Assembly: GCA_963767635.1 (NCBI GenBank)
Contig: CAVYEM010000001.1
Coordinates: forward strand, 1,674,001 to 1,738,000
DNA from: CAVYEM01 sp963767635
GTDB taxonomy: Bacteria > Vulcanimicrobiota > Vulcanimicrobiia > Vulcanimicrobiales > Vulcanimicrobiaceae
Reading direction: 5' to 3'
DNA length: 64,000 bases
The position numbers and the translations under genes are program-made. Under the pieces are notes generated by a model. The model was not told the origin of the DNA and made no database searches. It saw nothing but the letters and a program-made list of their open reading frames with translations. The first letter of the stretch is position 1. The number at the start of each line of letters is the position of its first letter. This document shows positions 25,866-34,788 of this stretch, one piece after another.

Positions 25866-26278
25866 GCGTTGGCGATCCAGTTCGCGCTGCCGTCCGCGTA
25901 CCGCTCGCTTTTCCAGATCGGCGCGCGTGCTTTGAGCTCGTCGATCGCGAATTCGCACGCGTCGAATGCGCGATCGCGGTGCACGCTGGCGGCAGCCACT
26001 ACGACCGCGACTTCACCTACGCACAGTTCACCCACACGATGCGCGATCGCAATTTCGCAGTCTCCATAGCGTTCGCGCGCTTGCGCCGCAATGCGCCCGA
26101 ACTCGGCAACGGCCATGGCCTCGTGCGCTTCGTAGCGCAGCCCCGCCACGGCTCGCCCGTCGTCCCCGCGCTCGCGCACGACACCCACGAACGTAACCAC
26201 TGCGCCGCACGCATCGCTCCGAACCACACCCGCGATCGCCGGCACGTCGATGGGCGCACGCGCGATCGAAAACCTCAT
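25862..26278 (-). CDS. moaE: Molybdopterin synthase catalytic subunit MoaE
   Basis: 138 residues. VVTFVGVVRERGDDGRAVAG, LRYEAHEAMAVAEFGRIAAQ, IAHRVGELCVGEVAVVVAAAS with VHRDRAFDACEFAIDELKAR and the conserved K-R-E/K-S-x-W-x-x segment as PIWKSERYADG. MoaE transfers sulfur from MoaD thiocarboxylate to the cyclic precursor, forming molybdopterin. The ATG at 26278 overlaps the moaD stop (ATGA). Confidence 0.92.
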   Translation of the reverse strand: MRFSIARAPIDVPAIAGVVRSDACGAVVTFVGVVRERGDDGRAVAGLRYEAHEAMAVAEFGRIAAQARERYGDCEIAIAHRVGELCVGEVAVVVAAASVHRDRAFDACEFAIDELKARAPIWKSERYADGSANWIANA

Positions 26279-26520
26279 CCGCCGCCGACCGGCGGAAGCA
26301 GTGCGATCTCGTCGCGATCGGCCAGCGGCTCTTGGGGCGTGACGATTCGTCCGTTGCGCGCGATGCGGGTGGATTGGCTCCATTCGGCCAAGTCTGCGCA
26401 GCGCGTAACGAGTTCGTCCCATAGGTCGGCAGCGCTGGCACCTTCGGGCAACGTCACTTCGTGCGAGGCTTCACTCAACAATTCGCGCAGCCGCGCGAAC
26501 GCCAGCACGCGCACGCGCAT
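26275..26520 (-). CDS. moaD: Molybdopterin synthase sulfur carrier subunit MoaD
   Basis: 81-residue beta-grasp protein: MRVRVLAFARLRELLSEASH, the helix AADLWDELVTRCADL, and a C-terminus EIALLPPVGGG. The terminal Gly-Gly is where the adenylate and thiocarboxylate form. Located directly before moaE, with moeB-rhodanese downstream as the likely activating enzyme. Confidence 0.9.
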   Translation of the reverse strand: MRVRVLAFARLRELLSEASHEVTLPEGASAADLWDELVTRCADLAEWSQSTRIARNGRIVTPQEPLADRDEIALLPPVGGG

Positions 26521-26523
26521 CGA

Positions 26524-26778
26524 TCAATACCCGCCTAGGTCGGTGGAGTAGCCGCGCTCCGCCAGCCATGCGCGCGAGTCCGCATGCAGCGCCAGCGTGT
26601 CGATGCGGCTGCACGTCAGCTTGTGCAGCAGCACTTCCCAAAATTCGCGATCTTTGTGGTACACCTCGTCCGGAATCTCGTTGTGCTCGCGCGTAAACTC
26701 GCGCAGCCCTTCCCAGTCGCGCCGTTCCAGGATGCCGCGCAGCTGCGATTCGTACTCCGGCGAGGGCACGGCTTGCAT
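26524..26778 (-). CDS. Conserved-looking hypothetical protein, 84 aa
   Basis: Small, charged, mostly helical protein with an aromatic C-terminus (WEGLREFTREHNEIPDEV, EFWEVLLHKLTCSRIDTLAL). No signal peptide, membrane helix or known motif. The ATG at 26778 overlaps the stop of the HAD gene (TAATG), and its stop is 3 bases from moaD, so it is embedded in the operon and probably real. Confidence 0.6.
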   Translation of the reverse strand: MQAVPSPEYESQLRGILERRDWEGLREFTREHNEIPDEVYHKDREFWEVLLHKLTCSRIDTLALHADSRAWLAERGYSTDLGGY

Positions 26779-27601
26779 TAGGCGGGCTTTTGGTGCATCG
26801 GCGAAAGCCGCGAGAAGCGCAGCGCATAGCGCTCAATCGCCATCGCGACGCCGTCCTCATCGTTGGTCGCCGTAACGCGGCGCACGGCTTGCCGCACTTC
26901 CGGCAGCGCGTTGCCCATGGCGATGCCCAGGCCCGACCAGCGCAGCATCGGCACGTCGTTACGCGAATCGCCCACCGCGAGGACGCGATCCGAAGAGATT
27001 TGGAAGTCCGCGCACAGGCGCGCGAGCGCGCGCTGCTTGGTGGCCTCGCGACTCGTGACGGCACATTCGACGAAATCCAGCCACGTTTCGGTTTTGAAGT
27101 GCAGCGGCAAATCCGCGAATTCACGCTCCATCGCGTCCACGGACTGCTTTCCCAAAAACCGAATGAACGTCGGAGCGGTCCGCATGACGTCGGAAAACGT
27201 CTTGACTTCGCGCCACGCCGGCCCGCGCATGTCCTCCATATACAGCTTTCACCCTCGAGTCGATAGAACGACTCTTCGCTGTATAACGCGATGGAAAGAC
27301 CCTGCCGTTCTGCAAACTCGACCATCGGCTTGGCGTACTGCATCGGAACCGGCACGTGGCCGAGCGTCTTATTCGCCAAAAAATCCTTCGTCAGCGCGCC
27401 ATGACAGCAGATGATGGGCAGGTTCAAACCCAGTTCTTTGCTGATCCGCATCGGCGTGTCGATGCCGCGGCCGGTGACCAGCGCGATGCGTATTCCGGCG
27501 TCCAGCGCAGATCGGATCGCGCGGCGATTGCGCGGTGAGACTTCCTCACGCGTATTGAGCAGCGTTCCGTCCAGGTCTAGCGCGATAAGATCGAACTGCA
27601 T
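26778..27601 (-). CDS. Cof-type HAD hydrolase, apparent frameshift
   Basis: 274 residues corrected. Motif I DLIALDLDGTLLNTREEV, motif II VTGRG, GLNLPIICCHGAL, a type IIB cap, and motif IV in SSDRVLAVGDSRNDVPMLRW with GLGIAMGNALPEV, typical of sugar- or nucleotide-phosphate phosphatases of the Cof/YbjI group. The halves are in different frames, meeting at 27244-27249: the coding strand reads GAAAGCTG, and one more A (GAAAAGCTG) gives GEKLYMEDMRG in one frame. The span is 3n-1 bases, so this is a base loss, unlike most other breaks. Confidence 0.8.
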
Positions 27602-27690
27602 CGGCTTCTATCCTACTACCCGGTGTCAACGCTCTTGCCGCCGGTCTGGAGGCATGGAGCCGAAGCCTGCGCGAGTAACGTTATACGGAT

Positions 27691-28083
27691 ATGCAGCACC
27701 GCACTCTGATGGTCACGGCCCTGGCGGTCTCCCTCGGAAGCTCCGCGTCGGCGCAGCCCGGTGGGCGGTGTACGCACGAGACCTTGGTCGTGCGGGGCAC
27801 GCCGGTCACGGCCGCATACTGCCTGAACGGCATGGGGTCGGCCCCGCCGGGGCACGATTTGGCCGTGCGCGTGCAGGAAACGTATTCCACGCCGCGGGGC
27901 GCGTTTACGCAAGAGGCGACGCTGCGGTTCATCGCGGGCGAGCAGACCTCGCGCGTCATCGAAGACGTGGCGCTGGGCCGGCTCGGGTTGGAAGGCACGT
28001 TGCATCTCACGCTGATGCTCCACAAGGGGCTCGTGCACGTCGAGGGCGCGATGCTCACGCCGGGCGCCATTACGATTAAATAG
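27691..28083 (+). CDS. Small secreted protein of unknown function
   Basis: 130 residues with a signal peptide (MQHRTLMVTALAVSLGSSAS). The mature part has two Cys (GRCTHET, TAAYCLNG), a YSTPRGAFTQEATLRFIAGEQ segment and an all-beta pattern ending GAITIK. No known family recognised. It stands alone between a divergent phosphatase and the ATP-grasp-like gene. Confidence 0.55.
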   Translation: MQHRTLMVTALAVSLGSSASAQPGGRCTHETLVVRGTPVTAAYCLNGMGSAPPGHDLAVRVQETYSTPRGAFTQEATLRFIAGEQTSRVIEDVALGRLGLEGTLHLTLMLHKGLVHVEGAMLTPGAITIK

Positions 28084-28121
28084 CTGCGACCGCGGACGGG
28101 CCCGCGCAACTCTTCGGGCGG

Positions 28122-29659
28122 ATGTGGGTATTCTGGAACCTGATGCGGCGACGCTACATCGCGTTCAACATGTTCAAAATCCCCGACGGCCCCCGATGCG
28201 GAGGAGCGCCGCTTTTACATGGCATGTAAAGCTTTTGCCCCCGATCTCACGGCTCGCGACCAAGCGCAGTATCTTTACGAGGCGATTCCACCCGGGCTCT
28301 TCAAGGTGGAGAGCGCCGAAGAACGGATCCCCTGGCGCATCAGTCCCGAGCCGTTCGCATTGTCCGCTGCCGATTTGCAGCGCATTCGCGACATCGGCAA
28401 CGACCTTCTGCTCTTCTACCGCGCGCTCAATGCGCTCTACAACCGCAGCGTCCGCGGTACTGCTCCGCCGTTCTTTGCGGAGTATCTCGATCTCGGCAAA
28501 CCCGACGACGTTATCAGGCTGGCCAGACAGAATCGCTTCAAGCAGGAGCTTCCGGGCGTCATTCGTCCGGATCTAATTCTCACCGAGCAGGGCTTCATCG
28601 CCAGCGAACTCGACAGCGTGCCCGGCGGCATGGGCTTCGTGGGCGCGATGGGCGAGGCGTATTGCAAGCTGGGCATGGAGAGCGTGGGCGGAGCCCACGG
28701 CATTCCGGCTAAGCTTCGCGCACATGCTGCAGTCGACGACCGCCAAAGATCATCCCGTCGTGGCAATCGTCGTTTCGGACGAATCCGGCGACTATCGGCC
28801 CGAGATGACGTGGCTCGCGCAGGCGCTGCGTCGCATGGACGCGGTAACGGCGTATGTCTGCGCTCCGCGCGACATCATGTTTTCCGAAGACGCGCTCTTC
28901 GTGCGCTTGGAAGAAGGCCGCGAAGAAAAAATCGACGCGATCTATCGCAACTTCGAGCTCTTCGATCTCATGAACGTCCCCAAGCACGAGCTGATGCTGT
29001 ACGCGGTGCGGCACAACCGGGTAAAGATGACTCCGCCGCCCAAGGCGCATCTGGAAGAAAAATCAGCGTTCGCGCTCTTTCACAATCCCGCGCTCGAGAA
29101 ATTGTGGCTTGGCGAGCTCGGTAAGGATGCGTACGCGCGGTTGAAGACGCTCTTTCCTCAAACATGGATCCTCGATCCGCGGCCGCTGCCGCCACAGGGG
29201 TTCATCCACGGTTTGCAAGCAGCGGGCGCGCCGGTGAACGATTGGATGCAGCTGGCGGACTTAGGCAAGAGCGAACGCGACTACGTCATCAAGCCGTCCG
29301 GGTTTTCCGAACTGGCGTGGGGTTCGCGCGGCGTGCGCGTCGCCAACGATCTTCCCAAAGACGAGTGGATGGCGACGATCCAAGAAGCGTTGCGCGACTA
29401 TGCGAAGACTCCGCGCATTCTGCAGCGTTTCCACAAGGGCAAACGGGTACGCCAAAGCTATTTCGATCGCAAGGCCGCCGAAGTGCGTAATTTCGACGGC
29501 CGCGTGCGTCTATGCCCGTACTATTTCGTTACCGGCGCTCCTGATGAGCCGGTAGAGCTCGGCGGAATTCTCGCCACGGTCGCGCCCGCCGACAAACGGC
29601 TGATCCATGGGATGACCGATGCGGTGATGGCTCCGTGTTATGTGCGCGATGAGGATTAG
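28122..29659 (+). CDS. Glutathionylspermidine synthase / ATP-grasp-like protein, two apparent frameshifts
   Basis: About 505 residues corrected. Begins MRRRYIAFNMFKIPDGPDAE (from ATG 28143; ATG 28122 in frame upstream). The phrase RPDLILTEQGFIASELDSVPGGMGF is typical of the glutathionylspermidine-synthase-like and circularly permuted ATP-grasp group, where such proteins ligate amine or peptide substrates at the cost of ATP. DYVIKPSGFSELAWGSRGVR, RILQRFHKGKRVRQSY and RVRLCPYYF resemble ATP-grasp nucleotide strands. Breaks: one extra C in the C5 run 28190-28194, and one extra A at the AAGCTT of 28711-28716 (then IPASFAHMLQS). With both removed the frame is whole. Substrate unknown. Confidence 0.5.
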
Positions 29660-30309
29660 GGCGATCGCGTAACCACGACGCCCTGAGCCGGTACGTCGAG
29701 CTGATCGACGACCAGCGTTTTGGGATCGTACCACAGCGTGACTTGCGTCATGTTGCTGAACGAGATCGCGCTATCGGCCGGCGGCACGTTGGCGGGACGA
29801 TCCGGCTTGAGCGCCGTGTCCGGCGTCATCGGAAAACCGCGGCCGTACATCGGCATGACGGCAATTGCGGGCGCATTGTTCCAGGCCTGCATTTGCGCGG
29901 GAAGCACGAAAAAGCCGCTGAACGGCCCCAGATCGAGCAGCACGAAGTGCTTGGCGTCGGCGGCGAGATCGTATTTTGCGGTGATGTCGCCGGTTTGCGT
30001 GGCTTGCGTGCCTTTAAACGCCACCGTCGCCTTCATCGATTTGCCCTGCGCGATGGATGCCGCGGAAGCGTAGGCGCTTGGCGCGAGGGTCGGATCGAGC
30101 TGCAGGGTGTCTTTGATCGTTCCGCTTTGACCGCTCATGCTGCCGGCGCCGGTTTCCGTGAGGACGATGTCGCCGGCATCATCGCGCTTTACGACGATCG
30201 AGGTCTTTCCGATCGGCGTGCCGTTCATCGAGGAAACGTAATTGTACGTACCGTCGGGCGGCGCGACCGCCGGCGTGGCGACTGCGATCGTGAGTATCAA
30301 AGGGATCAT
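29656..30309 (-). CDS. Secreted hypothetical protein, beta-rich
   Basis: 217 residues, signal-like start MIPLILTIAVATPAVAPPDG. The body alternates strands (YNYVSSMNGTPIGKTSIVVK, KATVAFKGTQATQTGDITAK, HFVLLDLGPFSGFFVLPAQM), similar in style to DUF3108/DUF6134-type periplasmic proteins, but no family is certain. The stop at 29656 overlaps the convergent gene's stop region by 4 bases. Its start (30309) overlaps the aminotransferase stop (ATGA), so the two are co-translated. Confidence 0.5.
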   Translation of the reverse strand: MIPLILTIAVATPAVAPPDGTYNYVSSMNGTPIGKTSIVVKRDDAGDIVLTETGAGSMSGQSGTIKDTLQLDPTLAPSAYASAASIAQGKSMKATVAFKGTQATQTGDITAKYDLAADAKHFVLLDLGPFSGFFVLPAQMQAWNNAPAIAVMPMYGRGFPMTPDTALKPDRPANVPPADSAISFSNMTQVTLWYDPKTLVVDQLDVPAQGVVVTRSP

Positions 30310-31475
30310 GCGATGACCTTTCTATAAGCGGCGACGGCGTCGATCAAAGCGTCGATTTCGTCCATCGTGTTGTAACCGTGCGGCGCGACGCGCACGCCGC
30401 CGGGCCGGTACGTCGTGACGATTCCCTGCGCCTGCAACGCTTTGCCGAGCGCGACGGGATCCGCGTCCGGCAGCGTAAATAGAACGATGCCGGACGACTC
30501 GCAACTCCCGCGCATCGATTCGACATGAGCTCCGGCGGAGTGCAGGCCCTCGACCAGGCGATCCGTTAAAGCGAGAACGTGGGAAGCGATGCGCGCGGTT
30601 CCGGCCGTTTGCAAAACTTGCAGCGACTCGTGGAGCGAGAGAGCGCCGATGAAGTTGGGCGTGCCGCCTTCGAAGCGCGTGGCGTCCGGGGCGGGCCGCT
30701 GGTCGTAATTCAGAAAATCCCAGATGTCGTCGACCGAGCGCCAGCCCGGCATACCCAAATCCAAGCGATCCAGCAGTTCGGAACGGACGTAGAGGAAACT
30801 CACCCCCTGCAGCGCCATCAGCCATTTCGCGCCGCCGCAATACAACGCGTCGATTTCGGCGGCTTGCACGTCGATTGGGAAGGCCCCCAGGCCTTGAATC
30901 GCATCGACGCACAGCAATGCGCCGTGTTTGCGGCAGATGCTCGCCAGTGCGGCGAGATCGTGCCGGTAGCCGTCTTCGAAGGAAACCCACGATACGGTCA
31001 CGACTCTCGTGCGCGGCGTAATGCGGCGCCGCAGAACGTCCGGCGTGAGGCGTTCGCGCGACGTTTCCACGTAACGAATCTGCACGCCGCGATCGCGCAG
31101 CGCGAGCCAAGGATACGCGTTCGCGGGAAATTCATTGTCCGGAAGCAGCACTTCATCGCCCGCGTTCCAGCGCAGGCCTCGCGCGATGACGTTCGCGCCG
31201 TCGCTCGTGTTGCGCAACGTGGCGATCGTTCCGGGCTGCGCTCCGATGAACCGCGCGATCGTCGCGCGGTACTCCGGCATCTTGCGCTCGTAGGGAAACG
31301 TTCCGATCACGCCGCCGCCGGAATGTGCCTCGATAAACGCGCGCAACGCTTCACGCGTCCTGAGCGGAAGTACGCCGACCGCGGCGTGATTGAGATATGC
31401 GAACGATTCGGTGACCGCGAACTCCGAACGAGGCAGGGGCGTCAAGCGCGGCCGATCATTTCCTTCGTATGCCAT
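30306..31475 (-). CDS. PLP-dependent aminotransferase class V / cysteine-desulfurase-like
   Basis: 389 residues. FAYLNHAAVGVLPLRTREAL at the start, NTSDGANVIARGLRW, LLPDNEFPANAYPWLALR, VVTVSWVSFEDGYRHDL, LCVDAIQGLGAFPID (Asp and Gln for PLP ring) and the Schiff-base lysine in DALYCGGAKWLMALQGVSF. The C-terminal segment VRVAPHGYNTMDEIDALIDA is typical. No clear active Cys in the usual loop for NifS/IscS, so isopenicillin-N epimerase-like or kynureninase-like chemistry is possible. The start overlaps the phoU end by 34 bases. Confidence 0.8.
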   Translation of the reverse strand: MAYEGNDRPRLTPLPRSEFAVTESFAYLNHAAVGVLPLRTREALRAFIEAHSGGGVIGTFPYERKMPEYRATIARFIGAQPGTIATLRNTSDGANVIARGLRWNAGDEVLLPDNEFPANAYPWLALRDRGVQIRYVETSRERLTPDVLRRRITPRTRVVTVSWVSFEDGYRHDLAALASICRKHGALLCVDAIQGLGAFPIDVQAAEIDALYCGGAKWLMALQGVSFLYVRSELLDRLDLGMPGWRSVDDIWDFLNYDQRPAPDATRFEGGTPNFIGALSLHESLQVLQTAGTARIASHVLALTDRLVEGLHSAGAHVESMRGSCESSGIVLFTLPDADPVALGKALQAQGIVTTYRPGGVRVAPHGYNTMDEIDALIDAVAAYRKVIA

Positions 31476-32078
31476 GCGATGTTGTTGGCGCGATCGCCCA
31501 CGCGCTCGAGCGCCGCAAGTACGAACAGCATGCGTGTCCCGGCTTTCACCAGCTCCGGATCGCTCTGCATCTCTTCTTGCAACGCCTTCACGCCCCGCTT
31601 GTAGAGCTTGTCCACTTCGTCATCCTCTTCGATGACGTGCTCGGCCAAGTCCGCGTCGCGTTCCGTATAAGCGCGCATGGCGTCCAGCAGGATGGCGTGC
31701 GCCACCCCGGCGATCCGATCGATTTCCACGCGCGCCGGACGCAGCGGGACGTCGGCCAGTTTGATCCCGTGTTTGGCGATGTCGACACCGTAGTCGCCCA
31801 CGCGTTCGAGATCGGTCGCAATTTCGAGCATTGCGGCGATCTCCCGCAGTTCGCCCGCAACGGGCTGCTGGCGCCAAATCGAGCTCGATGCACGAGGCTT
31901 CGATCTTGCGACGTAAGTCGTCAATAACGTCGTCGCCGGCGACCACGCGGGCGCCTGCACCGGAGTCGCGCTTTTCTAACGCTTCGACGGCGACGCGCAC
32001 GGCATCGGCGGCAAGCGCGCCGAGGCGAACGACGTCCAGTCGCGTAGACTCCAGCGCCTCGTGATAAGCAGTGCGCAC
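31442..32078 (-). CDS. phoU: PhoU-type phosphate regulatory protein, apparent frameshift
   Basis: 211 residues corrected. Two PhoU three-helix repeats: VRTAYHEALESTRLDVVRLG, then CIELIWRQQPVAGELREIAA with MLEIATDLERVGDYG, and the second copy ending LFVLAALERVGDRANNIAWH. The paired E-R-V-G-D motifs bind metal clusters. Works with the Pst transporter and PhoR; these genes are not in the window. The frames join at 31880-31885 beside AGCT; removing one base changes ELDLAP to ELIWRQQP. GTG 32078 with GGGAAGG ahead is the chosen start; the span is 3n+1. Confidence 0.85.
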
Positions 32079-32190
32079 CGAACGTACCTTCCCTTTCAGA
32101 GAATAGTATAACGGCAAAGGTTCCGCGGGCGCAATTAGACAACACAACTGCCCGCTTGCAACACGCTCAAGAATCGAGGAACTGCCAGTC

Positions 32191-33044
32191 GTGGAGATAC
32201 GCGAAGTCGGCGTCTGCGGCGCCGGACTGATGGGAAACGGCATCGCGCAAACGTGCGCAGCCGCAGGATTCAACGTCGTGCTGATGGAGGTGGCCGATGC
32301 GCCGCTTCAGCGCGGAATGCAGACCATCGCCAAATCGCTCGACAAGTTCGTCGAGAAGCAGAAGTTGACGCCCGAGGAGCGCGATCGTACATTTGCGCGC
32401 ATTCGAGCAACCACGAACGTGAACGATCTGGAGAACTGCGATCTCGTCATGGAAGCGATCGTCGAAAACGTCGACGCGAAAACGCACTCTTTCAAACGCT
32501 CGACGAGCTTCTAGGCGAGCAGGGAATCATTTGTACAAACACCTCCAGCTTGTGCGTGATCGAACTGGCCGCAAAAACGAAGCGGCCAAGCCGCGTGGCG
32601 GGCCTGCACTTCTTTAACCCGGTTCCAATCATGAAGCTGGTGGAGGTCGTGCGAACCATCGCGACTGCACAAGAGGTCATCGACACGCTGTTTACGTTCG
32701 CGCGCAAGCTCGGCAAGGAGCCGATTCTTGCCAAAGACTCCACCGGCTTCGTGGTAAACCGGCTGCTCGTGCCCTATCTGTTGTATGCGATTCGCGTCTA
32801 CGATGAAGGTCTGGCGAGCAAAGAGGATATCGACAAAGGCATGAAGCTCGGCTGCGGATATCCGATGGGCCCGCTGGAGCTGTTGGACTTCGTCGGTTTG
32901 GACACGACGTATTCGATCGCGCAGATCATGTTTGACGAATTCAAAGATCCGATGATGGCGCCGCCCCCGCTGCTGCGTCGCATGGTGCTGGCGGGGCATT
33001 ACGGGCGAAAGAGCGGAAAGGGGTTCTATGACTACGCGCATTGA
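32191..33044 (+). CDS. 3-hydroxyacyl-CoA dehydrogenase (3-hydroxybutyryl-CoA dehydrogenase type), apparent frameshift
   Basis: 284 residues corrected. NAD-binding EVGVCGAGLMGNGIAQTCAA, then DLENCDLVMEAIVENV, TNTSSLCVIELAA, VAGLHFFNPVPIMKLVEVV (catalytic His), KDSTGFVVNRLLVPYL and MKLGCGYPMGPLELLDFVGLD are intact family blocks. The frames meet at the A4 run 32479-32482; one extra A gives VDAKNALFQTLDELL. The span is 3n-1 bases. Oxidises 3-hydroxyacyl-CoA with NAD in fatty-acid oxidation or butanoate metabolism. Followed by an overlapping enoyl-CoA hydratase. Confidence 0.9.
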
Positions 33045-33834
33045 ATCGTTTGCGATGCTCGCGGTGCAGATCGAAGAGGAAACCGCGCTCATTACGCTCA
33101 ATCGCCCTGCGGTTCTCAACGCACTCAATTCCCAATTGCTGCAAGAACTCTCCGAGGTGCTCGCGGAACTGGAGCGCAACCAGGGCGTGCGCGCCATCGT
33201 GATCACCGGCGCGGGAAGCAAAGCGTTTGCCGCGGGCGCGGACATCGGCGAGCTGAGCGCGCTGGCGAGCGCCGGCGAAGGCGCGCGCAAAGCGCGCATC
33301 GGCCAGGCGCTCACGCTGCAGATCGAACGTCTTGCCAAACCGGTCATCATGGCGGTCAACGGGTTCGCCCTCGGAGGCGGATGTGAACTCGCGATGGCAG
33401 GCGACATTCGTATCGCGTCCGAGAACGCGCGGTTCGGGCAGCCGGAAGTCAATCTCGGGCTGATTCCCGGTTACGGCGGATCGCAGCGAACCGCGCGTTT
33501 AGCAGGCCGCGGGATGGCGATGTATCTGTGCTTGACGGGCGAGATTATCGATGCGAAAGAAGCGCTGCGGATTGGTTTGGTGCAAAAGGTCGTGGCGCCA
33601 GACGTGCTGCTCGACGAGGCCAAGAACATCGCGCAAACCATTGCCGGTAAGGCGCCGCAGGCCATCGCGGCGTGCAAACGCGCGATCAACGGCGGAGCGC
33701 ACCTTTCAATCGGCGACGCGCTGGAGATCGAAGCGCTCGAATTCGGCGCGCTCGTCGGCACGGACGACTTCAAAGAAGGCACGGGCGCGTTTCTCGAAAA
33801 GCGCAAACCGGTGTGGTCGTCTCCCGCAGTGTGA
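33028..33834 (+). CDS. Enoyl-CoA hydratase/isomerase family (crotonase)
   Basis: 268 residues. LITLNRPAVLNALNSQLLQE, VITGAGSKAFAAGADIGEL (oxyanion hole), MAVNGFALGGGCELAMAGDI with GQPEVNLGLIPGYGGSQRTA containing the two catalytic Glu positions (the second in L-G-L-I-P), then DEAKNIAQTIAGKAPQAIAA. Hydrates trans-2-enoyl-CoA. Overlaps the dehydrogenase end by 17 bases, with AAAGGGG four bases before ATG 33028; ATG 33055 is an alternative start. Confidence 0.9.
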   Translation: MTTRIESFAMLAVQIEEETALITLNRPAVLNALNSQLLQELSEVLAELERNQGVRAIVITGAGSKAFAAGADIGELSALASAGEGARKARIGQALTLQIERLAKPVIMAVNGFALGGGCELAMAGDIRIASENARFGQPEVNLGLIPGYGGSQRTARLAGRGMAMYLCLTGEIIDAKEALRIGLVQKVVAPDVLLDEAKNIAQTIAGKAPQAIAACKRAINGGAHLSIGDALEIEALEFGALVGTDDFKEGTGAFLEKRKPVWSSPAV

Positions 33835-34781
33835 GGCATCGCGGCGGCCGGCTCGCAACAGCGCTCCTGCTCTGCGCATGCGCGCTGCCCTGCACGGTTT
33901 ACGCCGCCGACTTCGGACCGCGGCACGATGTTTCGCAAGTTCGCTCCGATGCCCGCCGTTTGCTCGCGCAGCGCGTGCGGTCGTCCGGTGTAGATCCCGC
34001 AAGCATTGCAATTGCAGACGCTGCGGTCGCCGGCGATCAAGCGTTGCTCTCATGGGGTACCGCTCGCCGGCGCGGCGTGATGGGCCTGGTACGGTATTTG
34101 GATCGCTGGTGGGATGCGCTGGACGTGACGCGCGATGCGAACGGCACTTGCGTTCGCGTGGTGCTGGCCTATCCCCTCGAGAGCGATCGCGCGCGCGACG
34201 GTGTTTCCTCGCACAGCGATCTCATCGCGTACGGTTTTTCCGCCGCGCTCGTGGACGCCGCCGAAGATCGCATCGCGGAGCTTCACGAGCTTCAAGCGAT
34301 GCCTGCGCGGTGTCCGAATACGGACGCCGCGCCGGCGGCCCGTGCCGTTCTATCGGCGGGCGGCGTGCTGAGCCCGCCTCGCGAGCAGACCAGCGGGTAT
34401 GCAATCGCACTGCGCTATGCGCCCGGCAACGCCGTCTCCCGCAGATTCTCACTGGTTTACGCGCGCGCGCCGACGCGCGCCGAAATGCTCTCCAACCCGC
34501 CCCCGCCGCGCGAGTGGGGCGGCGCCACCGACGTGTTCTATTTCGACTTGATGGCAGGCGATCCCAAAGCCGTATCGTTTGGGAGCGGCAGCACCCTGGA
34601 CGTCTGGTTTCCGTTCGTGCTCGACGACGAGCTTCGTTACCGCTTTTCGTTCGTGAGCGGCGGGACGTTTTCACAGCCGATTGCGGGCAGGCTCTTCGAC
34701 AACGTCCTGCATTTCGAGCTGCCCGCATTTTCGATTTCACCCGGCCAAACGTTTCAGAGTGAAATCGACGGCTGGTGGTAG
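33831..34781 (+). CDS. Secreted protein of unknown function
   Basis: 316 residues from GTG 33831, which overlaps the hydratase stop (GTGA). Signal peptide VRHRGGRLATALLLCACALP, then TVYAADFGP. The body has an N-terminal helical segment with many Arg and Ala, and a C-terminal beta-rich half ending FELPAFSISPGQTFQSEIDG. No enzymatic motif seen. Co-translation with the beta-oxidation genes may be chance. Confidence 0.55.
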   Translation: MRHRGGRLATALLLCACALPCTVYAADFGPRHDVSQVRSDARRLLAQRVRSSGVDPASIAIADAAVAGDQALLSWGTARRRGVMGLVRYLDRWWDALDVTRDANGTCVRVVLAYPLESDRARDGVSSHSDLIAYGFSAALVDAAEDRIAELHELQAMPARCPNTDAAPAARAVLSAGGVLSPPREQTSGYAIALRYAPGNAVSRRFSLVYARAPTRAEMLSNPPPPREWGGATDVFYFDLMAGDPKAVSFGSGSTLDVWFPFVLDDELRYRFSFVSGGTFSQPIAGRLFDNVLHFELPAFSISPGQTFQSEIDGWW

Positions 34782-34788
34782 AGCGCAG

